From Paludibaculum fermentans (GTDB taxonomy: Bacteria; Acidobacteriota; Terriglobia; Bryobacterales; Bryobacteraceae), in the NCBI RefSeq assembly GCF_015277775.1, contig NZ_CP063849.1, positions 3,038,001 through 3,102,000 on the forward strand: DNA of 64,000 nucleotides. Reading direction: 5' to 3'. Within the stretch, counting starts at the first letter, position 1. Each line of letters begins with the position of its first letter. The notes under the pieces were generated by a model that searched no databases, had not been told where the DNA came from, and saw only the letters and a program-made list of their open reading frames with translations. Of the stretch, positions 53,174 through 61,328 are shown one piece after another. A program made the translations under genes and the position numbers.

Positions 53174-55795
53174 TCATTCGTAGCGCAGGGCGGTAGTGGG
53201 GTCTACTCTTACGGCTCTCACGGCTGGACCGGCGGTGGCCAGGATGGCTACGGCCAGGAGGATGCCTACTACGGTGACGTAGGTGGACACGTCGGTTGGG
53301 TGGACTCCCGGGACCAGGAACATCGTCAGCGGCTGCGTTGCCAACAGGGCCAGAGCCAGACCGATTGCAGAGCCTACTCCGACCAGCAACAGGCTTTGGC
53401 CGAAGACCATGCGCAGCACTTGGCGGGGGCTGGCGCCCAGGGCCATGCGGATGCCGATCTCCCGGACACGGCGGTTGACCGCATAGACGAGGACTCCGTA
53501 GAGACCGAGTGAGGCCAGCAACAGGCCCAGGGCGCCCATTGTGCCGAGGAGAGCGGCCCCCACTCGGCTCGGCAGGAAGGCCAGGCCAAGGGCCGAACTC
53601 ATGGGCTTCACTTCGATGGCCGCTGAGGAGTCGATCGCGGCCAACGTGCGGTCAATCTCACGCAGCAGGCCCTCGGGCTTGCGGGTGGCCCGGATGAGGA
53701 AGGCGACGCTGGGCTCCAGCTCGGCGTTCTGGAAGTAGGGGCGATAGAGGGCGCTGCGGTCTTCTTCGCCCAGGCTGCGGTACTTGCTGGCGGCGACGAC
53801 CCCCACGATCTGGAAGCGCCGGATGGTTTGGCCGCCGGGATCGCGCCAGCCGATGGTGTGGCCGACGGCCCGGCCTTGGCCGAAGAGGGAGCGGGCCAGT
53901 TCGTCATTGATGATGGCGACGGGATTGGAGCCGGCGCGGTCGGCGTCATTGAACTCGCGGCCATCGAGGAGCGGGATGGCCAGGGTTCGGAAGTAGTCCG
54001 GAGCCACGTTGTTGAGGTTGATGTAGAGCAGGGGTTCCTTGTCACTGGCATCGGTAATGATGGGCGCCCGCATGTCGCTGCTGTCGTTCAGCGGCACCAC
54101 TCGTGTGACGGTGGCGGCCTGCACGCCCGGCACAGCGCGGAGCTGGGCGAGCGCATGTTGGACGGCGATTGCCTGGCGGCCTGGTTCGGCGTAACGCTCC
54201 GGCACAAGGCGCATATTGGCCCAGATGGTGGAGTTGACGTCGAAGCCGGGGTTCATGCTGGTGGCCTGGTTGAGGTTGCGGAGGAAGAGCAGGCCCGTGG
54301 CCAGCAGGACCACCGTGATGGCCAACTGGCCGGCGACCAGGATGTTGCGCAGGTTCCAGCGGCCGCCGGAGGCCTGGCGGGCATCCTCCTTGAGACCGGT
54401 ATGAACATCGGCCCTGGTGGCGGCCAGGGCGGGCATGACTCCGGAGACCAGCGCGCAACCGGCGGCGACCACAACCGAGTAGACGAGCAGGTGCCAATCG
54501 GGCGTGATGTAGATGCGGATGGGAAAGGGCAGCGGGAGGGCCATACCACTCACCGCGCTGGTGAGCATCAGGTTCAAGCCGACGCCGGCGGCCGTGCTGA
54601 GACCGGCCAGCAGCAGGCTCTCCGCCAGGAGCTGGCGGACGACTCGGCCGCGGCTGGCTCCGATGGCGAGGCGGATGGAGAGCTCCTGGCGGCGGCTGGC
54701 CGAGCGCGCCAGGGAGAGGCTGGCGACGTTGGCGCAGGCGACCAGCAGGACAAGGCCGACCACGACGAGGAGCAGGCCGAAGAAGGCAACCACCGGCATG
54801 AACTTCTCACCCGTCAGACGGTCGAGACCATGGACTCCGTAGATGCTGAGGTAGCGGCTGCGAGGCTCATTGCCCTCGCGCGGATAGACGCGGTCGAGTT
54901 CATCGGCGGCGTGGCGCAGGCGTTCCAGCGCGTCGGGATGAGTCATGCCCGGGTGCAGGCGTGCGATGAACTTCACGTCTGTGCTGTCGCGCAGCACGGG
55001 CATGCTGAGGTCGGGGGAGAAGCCGAAGCCGATGAGGCTGCGATGGACCTGGGTGAGGACTCCGGTGACGAGGAAGGGCTGGCCATCCAGGACGAGCGTG
55101 CGGCCGAGGACATCCGGGTTGCCATTGAGGCGTGTCTGCCAGAAGTGATGGCTAATGACGACAGTGTTGCGTTCGCCGGGCTGGATGGGCCGGCCCATGA
55201 GGAGGGGCGTGCCCGTGACCTGATAGTAGTTGTCGGTCACCTGAAGGACGTGGATGCGGTTAGTGTCGTTGCCGTTGCGCCAGTTGGCTTCGGACTCCCG
55301 CAAGCCGGCGAGGCCCGCGAAGATCTTGGCATCCCGCACGAAGCGGTACTCGGGGAAGGGAGAATGGCTGCGGCCTCCGATGCGGGCGATGGCCAGGGTG
55401 TCCGGGTCGGCGACGGAGGGTTCGCTGAAGAGGAACTCCATGGTGAAGCTGAAGACCGAGGTGTTGGCGCCGGTGCCCAGGGCGAGGGAGAAGATGGCCG
55501 CCAGGGCGAAGGTCTTGTTGCGGATGAGAGCTCGGGACCCGTAGCGCAGGTCCGACAGGAGGTCTTCCAGCCACTGGAAGTGCCAGAAGGAGCGCGAGTC
55601 TTCCTGGATGCGTGCCTGCGAGCCGAACTCGCGGCGGGCCTGGAGGAGGGCGTTTTTGCGGGTCATGCCTTCGGCCTCGAGTTCGTCGGCGCGGGCTTCC
55701 AGGTGGAAGAGGATCTCGTCCTCGAGCTCGGCATCGAAGCGGTTGCGGCGCAGCAGGTAGCGGAAGCGGTTGGATAGCTCGTTGGTCCAGCTCAT
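53174..55795 (-). CDS. ADOP-type ABC transporter permease, PadR-linked
   Basis: Orphan permease of 873 residues. The soluble prefix (about 1-85) contains RFDAELEDEILFHLEARADELEAEG. Membrane helix one is at about 97-118, followed by a periplasmic domain, then SASRRQELSIRLAIGASRGRVV and helices of the first FtsX half. The second half begins near ILVAGQLAITVVLLATGLLF and ends with RRVREIGIRMALGASPRQVL and VDPTTALRYE. It starts 12 bases after the padR stop and is co-transcribed with it. The substrate is unknown. The family ending and prefix match the left-edge permease. Confidence 0.9.
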   Translation of the reverse strand: MSWTNELSNRFRYLLRRNRFDAELEDEILFHLEARADELEAEGMTRKNALLQARREFGSQARIQEDSRSFWHFQWLEDLLSDLRYGSRALIRNKTFALAAIFSLALGTGANTSVFSFTMEFLFSEPSVADPDTLAIARIGGRSHSPFPEYRFVRDAKIFAGLAGLRESEANWRNGNDTNRIHVLQVTDNYYQVTGTPLLMGRPIQPGERNTVVISHHFWQTRLNGNPDVLGRTLVLDGQPFLVTGVLTQVHRSLIGFGFSPDLSMPVLRDSTDVKFIARLHPGMTHPDALERLRHAADELDRVYPREGNEPRSRYLSIYGVHGLDRLTGEKFMPVVAFFGLLLVVVGLVLLVACANVASLSLARSASRRQELSIRLAIGASRGRVVRQLLAESLLLAGLSTAAGVGLNLMLTSAVSGMALPLPFPIRIYITPDWHLLVYSVVVAAGCALVSGVMPALAATRADVHTGLKEDARQASGGRWNLRNILVAGQLAITVVLLATGLLFLRNLNQATSMNPGFDVNSTIWANMRLVPERYAEPGRQAIAVQHALAQLRAVPGVQAATVTRVVPLNDSSDMRAPIITDASDKEPLLYINLNNVAPDYFRTLAIPLLDGREFNDADRAGSNPVAIINDELARSLFGQGRAVGHTIGWRDPGGQTIRRFQIVGVVAASKYRSLGEEDRSALYRPYFQNAELEPSVAFLIRATRKPEGLLREIDRTLAAIDSSAAIEVKPMSSALGLAFLPSRVGAALLGTMGALGLLLASLGLYGVLVYAVNRRVREIGIRMALGASPRQVLRMVFGQSLLLVGVGSAIGLALALLATQPLTMFLVPGVHPTDVSTYVTVVGILLAVAILATAGPAVRAVRVDPTTALRYE

Positions 55796-55807
55796 GGGGC
55801 GGCTCCT

Positions 55808-56149
55808 CTAAACGGTCTTCAACACGAGTCGGATGGCGTCGACCATGCGATCGAAGTCATGGGTTTCCTGTTCCATCTGGCGGCGGCCTTCGTCGGTGAG
55901 GCGATAGAACCGGGCCTTGCGGTTGTTGTCGGAGAGGCCCCAGTCGGCGGTGAGCCAGCCTTTGACGAGCAGGCGATTGAGGGCCGGATAGAGCGAGCCT
56001 TCTTCGATGGCCAGGACGTCGGAGGAGGCGTCCTTGATGCGCTTGGCGATGGCGTAGCCGTGGAGGGGTCCGCGGGCGAGCGTGCGGAGGATGAGCATGG
56101 AGAGGGTTCCGGGTAGGAACTCGCCGTGGATGGGGTCAGGTTTGGACAT
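55808..56149 (-). CDS. PadR-family transcriptional regulator
   Basis: Regulator of 113 residues. It shows GTLSMLILRTLARGPLHGYAIAKRI, then EEGSLYPALNRLLVKGWLTADW and SDNNRKARFYRLTDEGRRQM, all standard for PadR. AAGGGA precedes the ATG closely. It heads a unit with the ADOP permease 12 bases downstream. It is a paralogue of the regulator at 2039-2395, with the same lengths and motifs. Its likely targets are its own promoter and the permease. Confidence 0.92.
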   Translation of the reverse strand: MSKPDPIHGEFLPGTLSMLILRTLARGPLHGYAIAKRIKDASSDVLAIEEGSLYPALNRLLVKGWLTADWGLSDNNRKARFYRLTDEGRRQMEQETHDFDRMVDAIRLVLKTV

Positions 56150-56166
56150 TCGCTTCCCTTGTCGTG

Positions 56167-56182
56167 TCTATGCATTGGTAGA
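56167..56182 (-). promoter_or_regulatory. Possible PadR operator
   Basis: Inverted repeat TCTA (56167-56170) and TAGA (56179-56182), extended by GT and AC outside, lies 18 bases upstream of the padR start. It does not visibly resemble the dyads before the other padR gene. Confidence 0.25.
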
Positions 56183-56499
56183 ACGAGGGAGCGGGCGGGA
56201 ATGTTCGGGCGGGGTGGGATTTATTTACAGTTGCGGCGGGAGGGCGGTAGAAGATGAGGGACCAGGGGGTCCCTCGCGGACCTGGGGGTCCGCCCTCCCA
56301 GTGGATTGCGATTGGCTTCCTTGCTGGGAAAGCCGATGGTGTTGCGGTGGTTAGGACCCCGACGGTGGAAGCTGCTCACAGAACGGGGGCGCACTGCGTT
56401 CCGGACACACGGGTAGCCCGTCGCTCACGCTCCGGGACTGGCGGTGGTCGCGGCTAGGGGCGGAGGACTACTCCCTTACGGTCGTAGTTCGTTGCGCGG
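56183..56499. other. Intergenic region with tandem small palindromes
   Basis: No credible gene is seen here. Two near-identical palindromes lie in tandem: GGGACCAGGGGGTCCC at 56258-56273 and GGACCTGGGGGTCC at 56278-56291, each able to form a short hairpin. The rest is GC-rich without clear signals. The region separates the padR start from the stop of the next ADOP gene (both minus strand). Confidence 0.5.
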
Positions 56500-58950
56500 C
56501 TAGTCGGCCCGGAGGGCGGTTAGCGGGTCTACTTTGGCGGCCTGGCGGGCCGGGATCAGGCTGGCCGCCGTGGCCACCAATAGGATTAGGGCGGTGACGG
56601 AGGAAAAGACCAGGGGGTCGGAGGCCTTTACTCCATATAAGAGGCTGCCGATGAAGCGGGCCAGGATCAGGGCGGCGGCCAGGCCGGCGGCGGCGCCTAT
56701 TGCTACCGGCGGGAGGGCTTGCTGGAGGATCAGGCGGACGACCTGGAGCGGTTGGGCTCCCAGGGCCATGCGGATGCCGAGTTCCTGGGTGCGGCCACGG
56801 ACCAGGAACGAGAGGACTGCGTAGATGCCGAGGGCGGCCATAAGGACTGATACGGCGGCGAAGACGGCCAGGAGGGACATGGCGGCGCGCTGGGCCCAGA
56901 CTGAGTCGGCTACGGCGTCGTCGAGGGCGACGATGCTCGGGATGGCCACGTCGCGGTCGAGGCTCCAGACCTGCGGCGGGATGAGCGCGGCGAGGGCGGC
57001 CCGGTCGCCGCTGTAGCGCAGGGCGAGGGTCATGGTGCGGAAGCCTCCGTCACCGTGCTGGTAGCCGGCATCCTGGAGAAAGGGGACATAGAACTCGTTG
57101 TCCGGGGTGGCGCCCCACTCGTTCTGCGTGGTGTCGCGGATGATGCCGACGACGGTCATCCAGGCGGCATCGGACTGGGCGTCGCCGGCCTTGAAGCGCT
57201 TACCGAGGGCGTTCTCTGCGGGCCAGAGGCGGCGGGCCATGGTGCGGTTGATGACCGCGACGGCGGGCGCGTGTTCGGAGTCGGTCATCGCGAAATCGCG
57301 GCCGGCGTCGAAGCGGATGCCGAGGGTGGAGAAGTACTCCGGCAGGGCGACGCGGTAGACGGCGGTGAGGGTCTGGCCGGGTGCGGCCGGCCGGCCTTCG
57401 GGGGTGATGTCGCTGCCCCAGGTGTCGCCGATGAGGGGGACGTGGTTGACGGCGCTGGCGGACTTGACGCCGGGGAGGGTCCGGAGGCGTTCGAGAAGTT
57501 GCTGGTAGTAGATGCTGCGGAGTTCAGCCTTGGCGTGGCCGGAACTGGAGAGGGAGAGGTTGAGGGCCAGGACGTTGGCGGGCTGGAAGCCGGGGTCGAG
57601 CGAGCGGAGGTTCTGGAAGGTGCGGAGGAGGAGTCCAGCGCCGACGAGAAGGACCAGGGCGAGGGCGACCTCGGCGGAGATGAGCGCATTGCGGAAGCGC
57701 TTGGCGGAGCCGCCGGCGGTGGTTCCGCGGGAGCCGTCCTTGAGGGCGATCTGAATATCGCAGCGGGAGGCGCTGAGGGCGGGCGCGATGCCGAAGAGGA
57801 GTCCGGTGATGAGGCAGACCGCGAAGTTGAAGACGACGACGGCGGCTCCGACGCCGACCTCCTCGCTGCGGGGGAGCTGGAAGACGCCGGATTCCGGCAG
57901 GTGAGCCAGGAGGGCGGGCACGGCCCAGATGGCGAACAGGAGTCCGATGGCTCCTCCGGCGCAGGCCAGGAGGACGCTTTCCGAGAGGAACTGGCGGACG
58001 AGGTGGCCGCGCTGGGCTCCGAGGGATTGGCGGACGGCGATCTCACGGGCCCGGCCGGCGGCGCGGGCCAGCAGCAGGTTGGCGAGGTTGGCGCAGGCGA
58101 TGAGCAGGGTGGCGGCGACGGCGGCGAACATGACGATGAGGAGGAGGCGGACCTTGCCGGTGGAGATCTCGCTGAGCGGGGTGAGGGCGGCAGAGCGGCC
58201 CTGGTTGGAGCGGGGGAACTCTTCGGCGAGGCTGGCGGCGATGCGGGCGGCCTCGGAGCGGGCCTGTTCGAGGGAGACTCCGGGCTTGAGGCGGGTGAAG
58301 ACGCGGAGGGTGGAGAAGGTGTGGGAGCCTGCGCGGTCGGGTCCGAAGGCCGGGGCGGCGTAGAGCTCGGCCTTGTTGGCCCAGAAAGGCGGGAAGTAGA
58401 AGCCCTTGGGCATGACGCCGATGACGGTATGGGGCTCGTTGCTGAGGCGGATAGTGCGGCCGAGGATGGCGGGATCGGCGCCAAAGCGGCGCTGCCAGAG
58501 CTGGTGGCTGAGGACGACGACTTTGGGGGCTCCGGGGCGGTCGTCGTCGGGGGCGAAGGTGCGACCGAGGGCGGCGGGGACTCCGAGGACGTCAAAGAGG
58601 GAGGCGGAGGTATGGAGGCCGTGGAGTTCCTCGGCCTGATCGACTCCGGTGAGGGTGGGGGACCAGAGTTCGGCGGCGGCGAGGTTCGAGAAGGACTGGC
58701 CGCGGGAGCGGAAGGCGTTGAAGTCGCCGGGCGGGACGGGCATGCGGTCGCCGCGTCCCTGGGTGGCGCCGAGGAGCACCATGAGGCGGCTGGGGTCCTG
58801 ATAAGGGAGCGGGCGCCAGAGGACGGAGTAGACGACGGAGAACATGGCCGAAGTGGCTCCGATGCCGAGGGCGAGGACGGCGATGGCGAGGAAGGTGAAG
58901 CGCGGATTGCGCAGGAGGGTCCGAAGGGAGTGACGCAGGTCGGCCAGCAT
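56500..58950 (-). CDS. ADOP-type ABC transporter permease
   Basis: Orphan permease of 816 residues without the soluble prefix: it opens LADLRHSLRTLLRNPRFTFLA straight into the first membrane helix. The first FtsX block has RAREIAVRQSLGAQRGHLVR; the second half begins near NALISAEVALALVLLVGAGL and ends with RTQELGIRMALGAQPLQVVR and KVDPLTALRAD. The periplasmic part shows the MacB-like PKVVVLSHQLWQRRFGADP and TVIGVMPKGFYFPP. No PadR or ATPase adjoins it. Upstream is the degenerate repeat array, so its promoter must lie within or beyond repeats. The gene itself looks intact. Confidence 0.9.
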   Translation of the reverse strand: MLADLRHSLRTLLRNPRFTFLAIAVLALGIGATSAMFSVVYSVLWRPLPYQDPSRLMVLLGATQGRGDRMPVPPGDFNAFRSRGQSFSNLAAAELWSPTLTGVDQAEELHGLHTSASLFDVLGVPAALGRTFAPDDDRPGAPKVVVLSHQLWQRRFGADPAILGRTIRLSNEPHTVIGVMPKGFYFPPFWANKAELYAAPAFGPDRAGSHTFSTLRVFTRLKPGVSLEQARSEAARIAASLAEEFPRSNQGRSAALTPLSEISTGKVRLLLIVMFAAVAATLLIACANLANLLLARAAGRAREIAVRQSLGAQRGHLVRQFLSESVLLACAGGAIGLLFAIWAVPALLAHLPESGVFQLPRSEEVGVGAAVVVFNFAVCLITGLLFGIAPALSASRCDIQIALKDGSRGTTAGGSAKRFRNALISAEVALALVLLVGAGLLLRTFQNLRSLDPGFQPANVLALNLSLSSSGHAKAELRSIYYQQLLERLRTLPGVKSASAVNHVPLIGDTWGSDITPEGRPAAPGQTLTAVYRVALPEYFSTLGIRFDAGRDFAMTDSEHAPAVAVINRTMARRLWPAENALGKRFKAGDAQSDAAWMTVVGIIRDTTQNEWGATPDNEFYVPFLQDAGYQHGDGGFRTMTLALRYSGDRAALAALIPPQVWSLDRDVAIPSIVALDDAVADSVWAQRAAMSLLAVFAAVSVLMAALGIYAVLSFLVRGRTQELGIRMALGAQPLQVVRLILQQALPPVAIGAAAGLAAALILARFIGSLLYGVKASDPLVFSSVTALILLVATAASLIPARQAAKVDPLTALRAD

Positions 58951-58989
58951 GGACGTTAGACCGGGTGGGGGCGGCCGTGTTTGGTCGGG

Positions 58990-59226
58990 GATGTAACAAA
59001 AAGTTCAGATTGTTGAGGGTGGTGGGTGGTTGGTGGGGGCGGCCGTTGGGTGGCAGCGGGCCCTGGGCGATGCCAGGGGGGAGGGTCCGGGTTGTTGTTG
59101 GTTTGGCTTAGGACGACCTGCTCCAAATGGGTTTGTTTGCTCAGAGGCGGTGGGTGAACGGCGGTTGGTGGGGGATGCCGTTGGGTTGCGGTACGGACCC
59201 TGGGCAATGCCCAGGGGAATGCTGGG
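58990..59226. repeat. Degenerate tandem repeat array, left part
   Basis: Two units of a repeat of roughly 140 bp. Each has a hairpin core like CCCTGGGCAATGCCCAGGGG (59061-59080, imperfect, and 59198-59217) preceded by GCCGTTGGGT. One copy of the TGGGTTTGTTTGCTCA motif lies near 59128. The same units resume to the right of the IS element, so the array was contiguous before insertion. No gene was recognised. Confidence 0.65.
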
Positions 59227-59256
59227 TGACAATCTGGTCTACCGACATGGGTAACA
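59227..59256 (+). repeat. IS left terminal inverted repeat
   Basis: Begins TGACAATCTGG and ends CGACATGGGTAACA. It matches the inverted right end mainly over the last 14 bases (CGACATnGGTAACA). Confidence 0.55.
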
Positions 59257-59417
59257 GTCGTCGCGGGGGCTTGTCTGATCGCCTTTCGCGATTCTAGCCG
59301 GATTCGTACGCCTGTGGAAATGTGGGAATCGCGTAGCGATTTCCAAGCGCGGTGGGAAGCGAGGGAATCCTGTTTTTGGATTTCCTCGCTTTCCACGGTG
59401 CGTCATTTCCATGGGCC

Positions 59418-60599
59418 TTACTCAGCGGCCGGCACCGCCGCGGATTCGTCGTCCTGTTGCTCCAGCGCCTTCGGCTTCTTCCTCATAAACCGATTACGCT
59501 CTATGTCCAGCCAGCCGAGCAACAGCATGCCGTAGAACACTTCGAAATAGCGATCGTCAACCTGCCGCAGTCCAAGCAACTGACGCGCAAAGATCTCGCT
59601 GATGAAAATCCTCTGATCCTTGTAGTAGAGATCTCCGTGATTCTGGATCCGTCGTAGCACGAGCCCTGCCGGGTACTCCACCTCCGGGATCCGACGTGGC
59701 ATCGGGCGCAACGACGGCTGATAGTGTTTTGCCGGCGTATCGTAGTCCAGGGCTTCATGGGGCCGCTGCTCGTTGTAGATCCTTTGAAAGTCGTGAAATC
59801 GCTTCTGCTGCTGGCGCGGGTTGGCCGCCGGCGGATTCAGCGTGTCCTGTTTCAACGTCCGATGCATGCGCTCGTGGCGGCCGTTTTCCTGCGGTGAGGC
59901 CGGTGCTGTGCGCTCCGGCAGAATGCCCAGCCGAACCCAGCGCATCGACAACCGACTGAGTCCGCCAGGCGCCCGCGTCGAAAACGGCGTGCCATTGTCC
60001 GTACGAATCACCTCCGGCAGACCGTACTCTCGAAACGCCGCCTCGAAGATCGCAGCCGCATGCTTTCCATCCGTCTTCGGCGTAATTTGGCAGCGCAGCA
60101 AGTACCTGCTGTGGGCGTCCGTGATGGTCAATGGATCGCAACGCACGCCATCACCTGTACGGAACCAACCCTTGAAGTCCGCGCACCACGTCCGATTGGG
60201 TCCATCCACGGACGCAAAGGGCTGCCCGAAGGGCGGCGTCCGCAAGCGTCGCTTTCGTGTGACACTCAGACCCGCTCTTTTCAGGATCATGGCGATGGTG
60301 CTGGGCGCCGGCCAGTGCTTCCTCTCCGGCTCCGCCTCGGCCAACTTCCTCAATAGCTTGCGCGGGCCCCAGTTCCACTTCCGCCGCTCAGCCAGGATGC
60401 GCTCTATGACTTCCTGACTGACTTCCTGCGGGCTGGTATGAGGCGCCCGGCTGCGGTCCTGCAAACCGGCCACGCCTTCCTCCTCTCGACGCTTGATCCA
60501 CTTGTGGACCGTCTTTCTCGATACGCCATAGGCTTCCGCCAGTGCGGTCACGGTCTCGCCTTCGTCGTACTCCTGCAATAGTTGAACCCGTTGGTCCAT
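59418..60599 (-). CDS. IS481-family transposase
   Basis: DDE transposase of 393 residues from the ATG at 60599, which has AAGGAG 8 bases upstream; a GTG 10 codons earlier is less likely. The N-terminus has a helix-turn-helix (ETVTALAEAYGVSRKTVHKW) and the integrase core shows WCADFKGWF, RTDNGTPFSTR and SPQENGRHERMH, giving the Asp-Asp-Glu triad. PHEALDYDTPAKHY is the usual family tail, followed by about 85 extra residues. The frame is intact, so the element may still be active. Product length and triad are those of IS481. Confidence 0.93.
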   Translation of the reverse strand: MDQRVQLLQEYDEGETVTALAEAYGVSRKTVHKWIKRREEEGVAGLQDRSRAPHTSPQEVSQEVIERILAERRKWNWGPRKLLRKLAEAEPERKHWPAPSTIAMILKRAGLSVTRKRRLRTPPFGQPFASVDGPNRTWCADFKGWFRTGDGVRCDPLTITDAHSRYLLRCQITPKTDGKHAAAIFEAAFREYGLPEVIRTDNGTPFSTRAPGGLSRLSMRWVRLGILPERTAPASPQENGRHERMHRTLKQDTLNPPAANPRQQQKRFHDFQRIYNEQRPHEALDYDTPAKHYQPSLRPMPRRIPEVEYPAGLVLRRIQNHGDLYYKDQRIFISEIFARQLLGLRQVDDRYFEVFYGMLLLGWLDIERNRFMRKKPKALEQQDDESAAVPAAE

Positions 60600-60680
60600 T
60601 GCTCTGGTCTCCTTCCACGGCATCGACACTCATCGTGCCGTACCGATAAGGCGGATCAGATCTCTTGCGCCGCTGATCTG

Positions 60681-60731
60681 TGTTACCGATGTCGCCGGTC
60701 CAATTCGTTACCTATGTCCGCGGACCGTACC
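60681..60731 (-). repeat. IS right terminal region with two copies of the end motif
   Basis: On the plus strand GTTACCGATGTCG (from 60682) and GTTACCTATGTCC (60707-60719) follow each other within 26 bases. The left end has one good copy. The outermost bases are uncertain. Confidence 0.5.
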
Positions 60732-61260
60732 TTGCGGCGGGCCCTGGGCAATGCCCAGGGGAATGCTGGGGGAGAGAGTCCGGTTTGTGGTTGGCTGGCG
60801 TTGAGGATCCCAGCCTAAAGTGGGTTTGTTTGCTCAGGAGCGACGGGTGAAGGGCGGTTGTTGGGCGTGGCCGTTGGGTTGCAGCGGGTCCTGGGCAATG
60901 CCCAGGGAATGCTGGGGGGAGAGTCCGGTTTGTTGTTGGCTGTCGTTGAGGATTCCAGCTCCAGATGGGTTTGTTCACTCAAAAGCGTTGAATTGAGGGT
61001 GGCTGGGGACTGATGAGGGTGGGCTGGCGTCGAGAATTCCGGCTGTAGGTGGCTTTGTTCCCTCAAATTCGGCGGATCGCGGAAGCTGTGCGGCGGACGA
61101 GTCTGGGCGAGCATCCTTGATTTCCATCCAAGGTGGCTTTGTTCCCTCAAAACCGGGGGAATGGCGGTCCGACCGGCTTTGGGCGCCCAGTCCAAGTGGC
61201 TTTGTTCCACCAGCGGCGATGGGCATGCGGGTTCCGATGCCGGCGCTCCAATTCCTGAAA
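60732..61260. repeat. Degenerate tandem repeat array, right part
   Basis: Continuation of the array. Hairpin cores CCTGGGCAATGCCCAGG lie at about 60743-60759 and 60890-60906. The motif TGGsTTTGTT (s is C or G), usually followed by a CTCA-like tail, occurs at 60821, 60966, 61050, 61134 and 61197. In the last copies the hairpin core is gone and only this motif remains, spaced 84, 84 and 63 bases. No gene was recognised, although the minus strand is open and reads as a short peptide repeat. Confidence 0.65.
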
Positions 61261-61275
61261 TTGGAGGAACTGGAG

Positions 61276-61328
61276 CTAGCAGCCTGTGGCGGAAGCCGCG
61301 CAGCGGGACTTCCGCCACAGACTGCTAG
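61276..61328. repeat. REP-like 20-bp hairpin
   Basis: Arms at 61276-61295 (CTAGCAGCCTGTGGCGGAAG) and 61309-61328 pair over 20 bases with a single mismatch around a 13-base loop. It has the size and form of a repetitive extragenic palindrome and marks the right border of the repeat array. Confidence 0.6.

Larger units (their letters stand above)
59227..60731 (-). mobile_element. IS481-family insertion sequence
   Basis: Element of about 1.5 kb with one transposase gene. The left end (59227-59256) and the right end (about 60681-60731, inverted) share the terminal motif GACATnGGTAAC, the usual kind of IS481-type end. Boundaries are estimates from that match, and no clean target duplication was found. 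It sits inside the repeat array. Confidence 0.7.

Noticed and set aside
53828-55777. Open frame of 649 codons on the plus strand
   Set aside because: It is opposite the PadR-linked ADOP permease, with low-complexity acidic composition and no family signal.
57055-58959. Open frame of 634 codons on the plus strand, Gly/Glu/Asp-rich
   Set aside because: It lies exactly opposite the intact ADOP permease and has the composition expected for the antisense of a GC-rich membrane protein gene; it has no domain.
60815-61260. CRISPR array
   Set aside because: Repeat copies are imperfect, only about 16 bases are shared, spacings are unequal and no cas gene is near.
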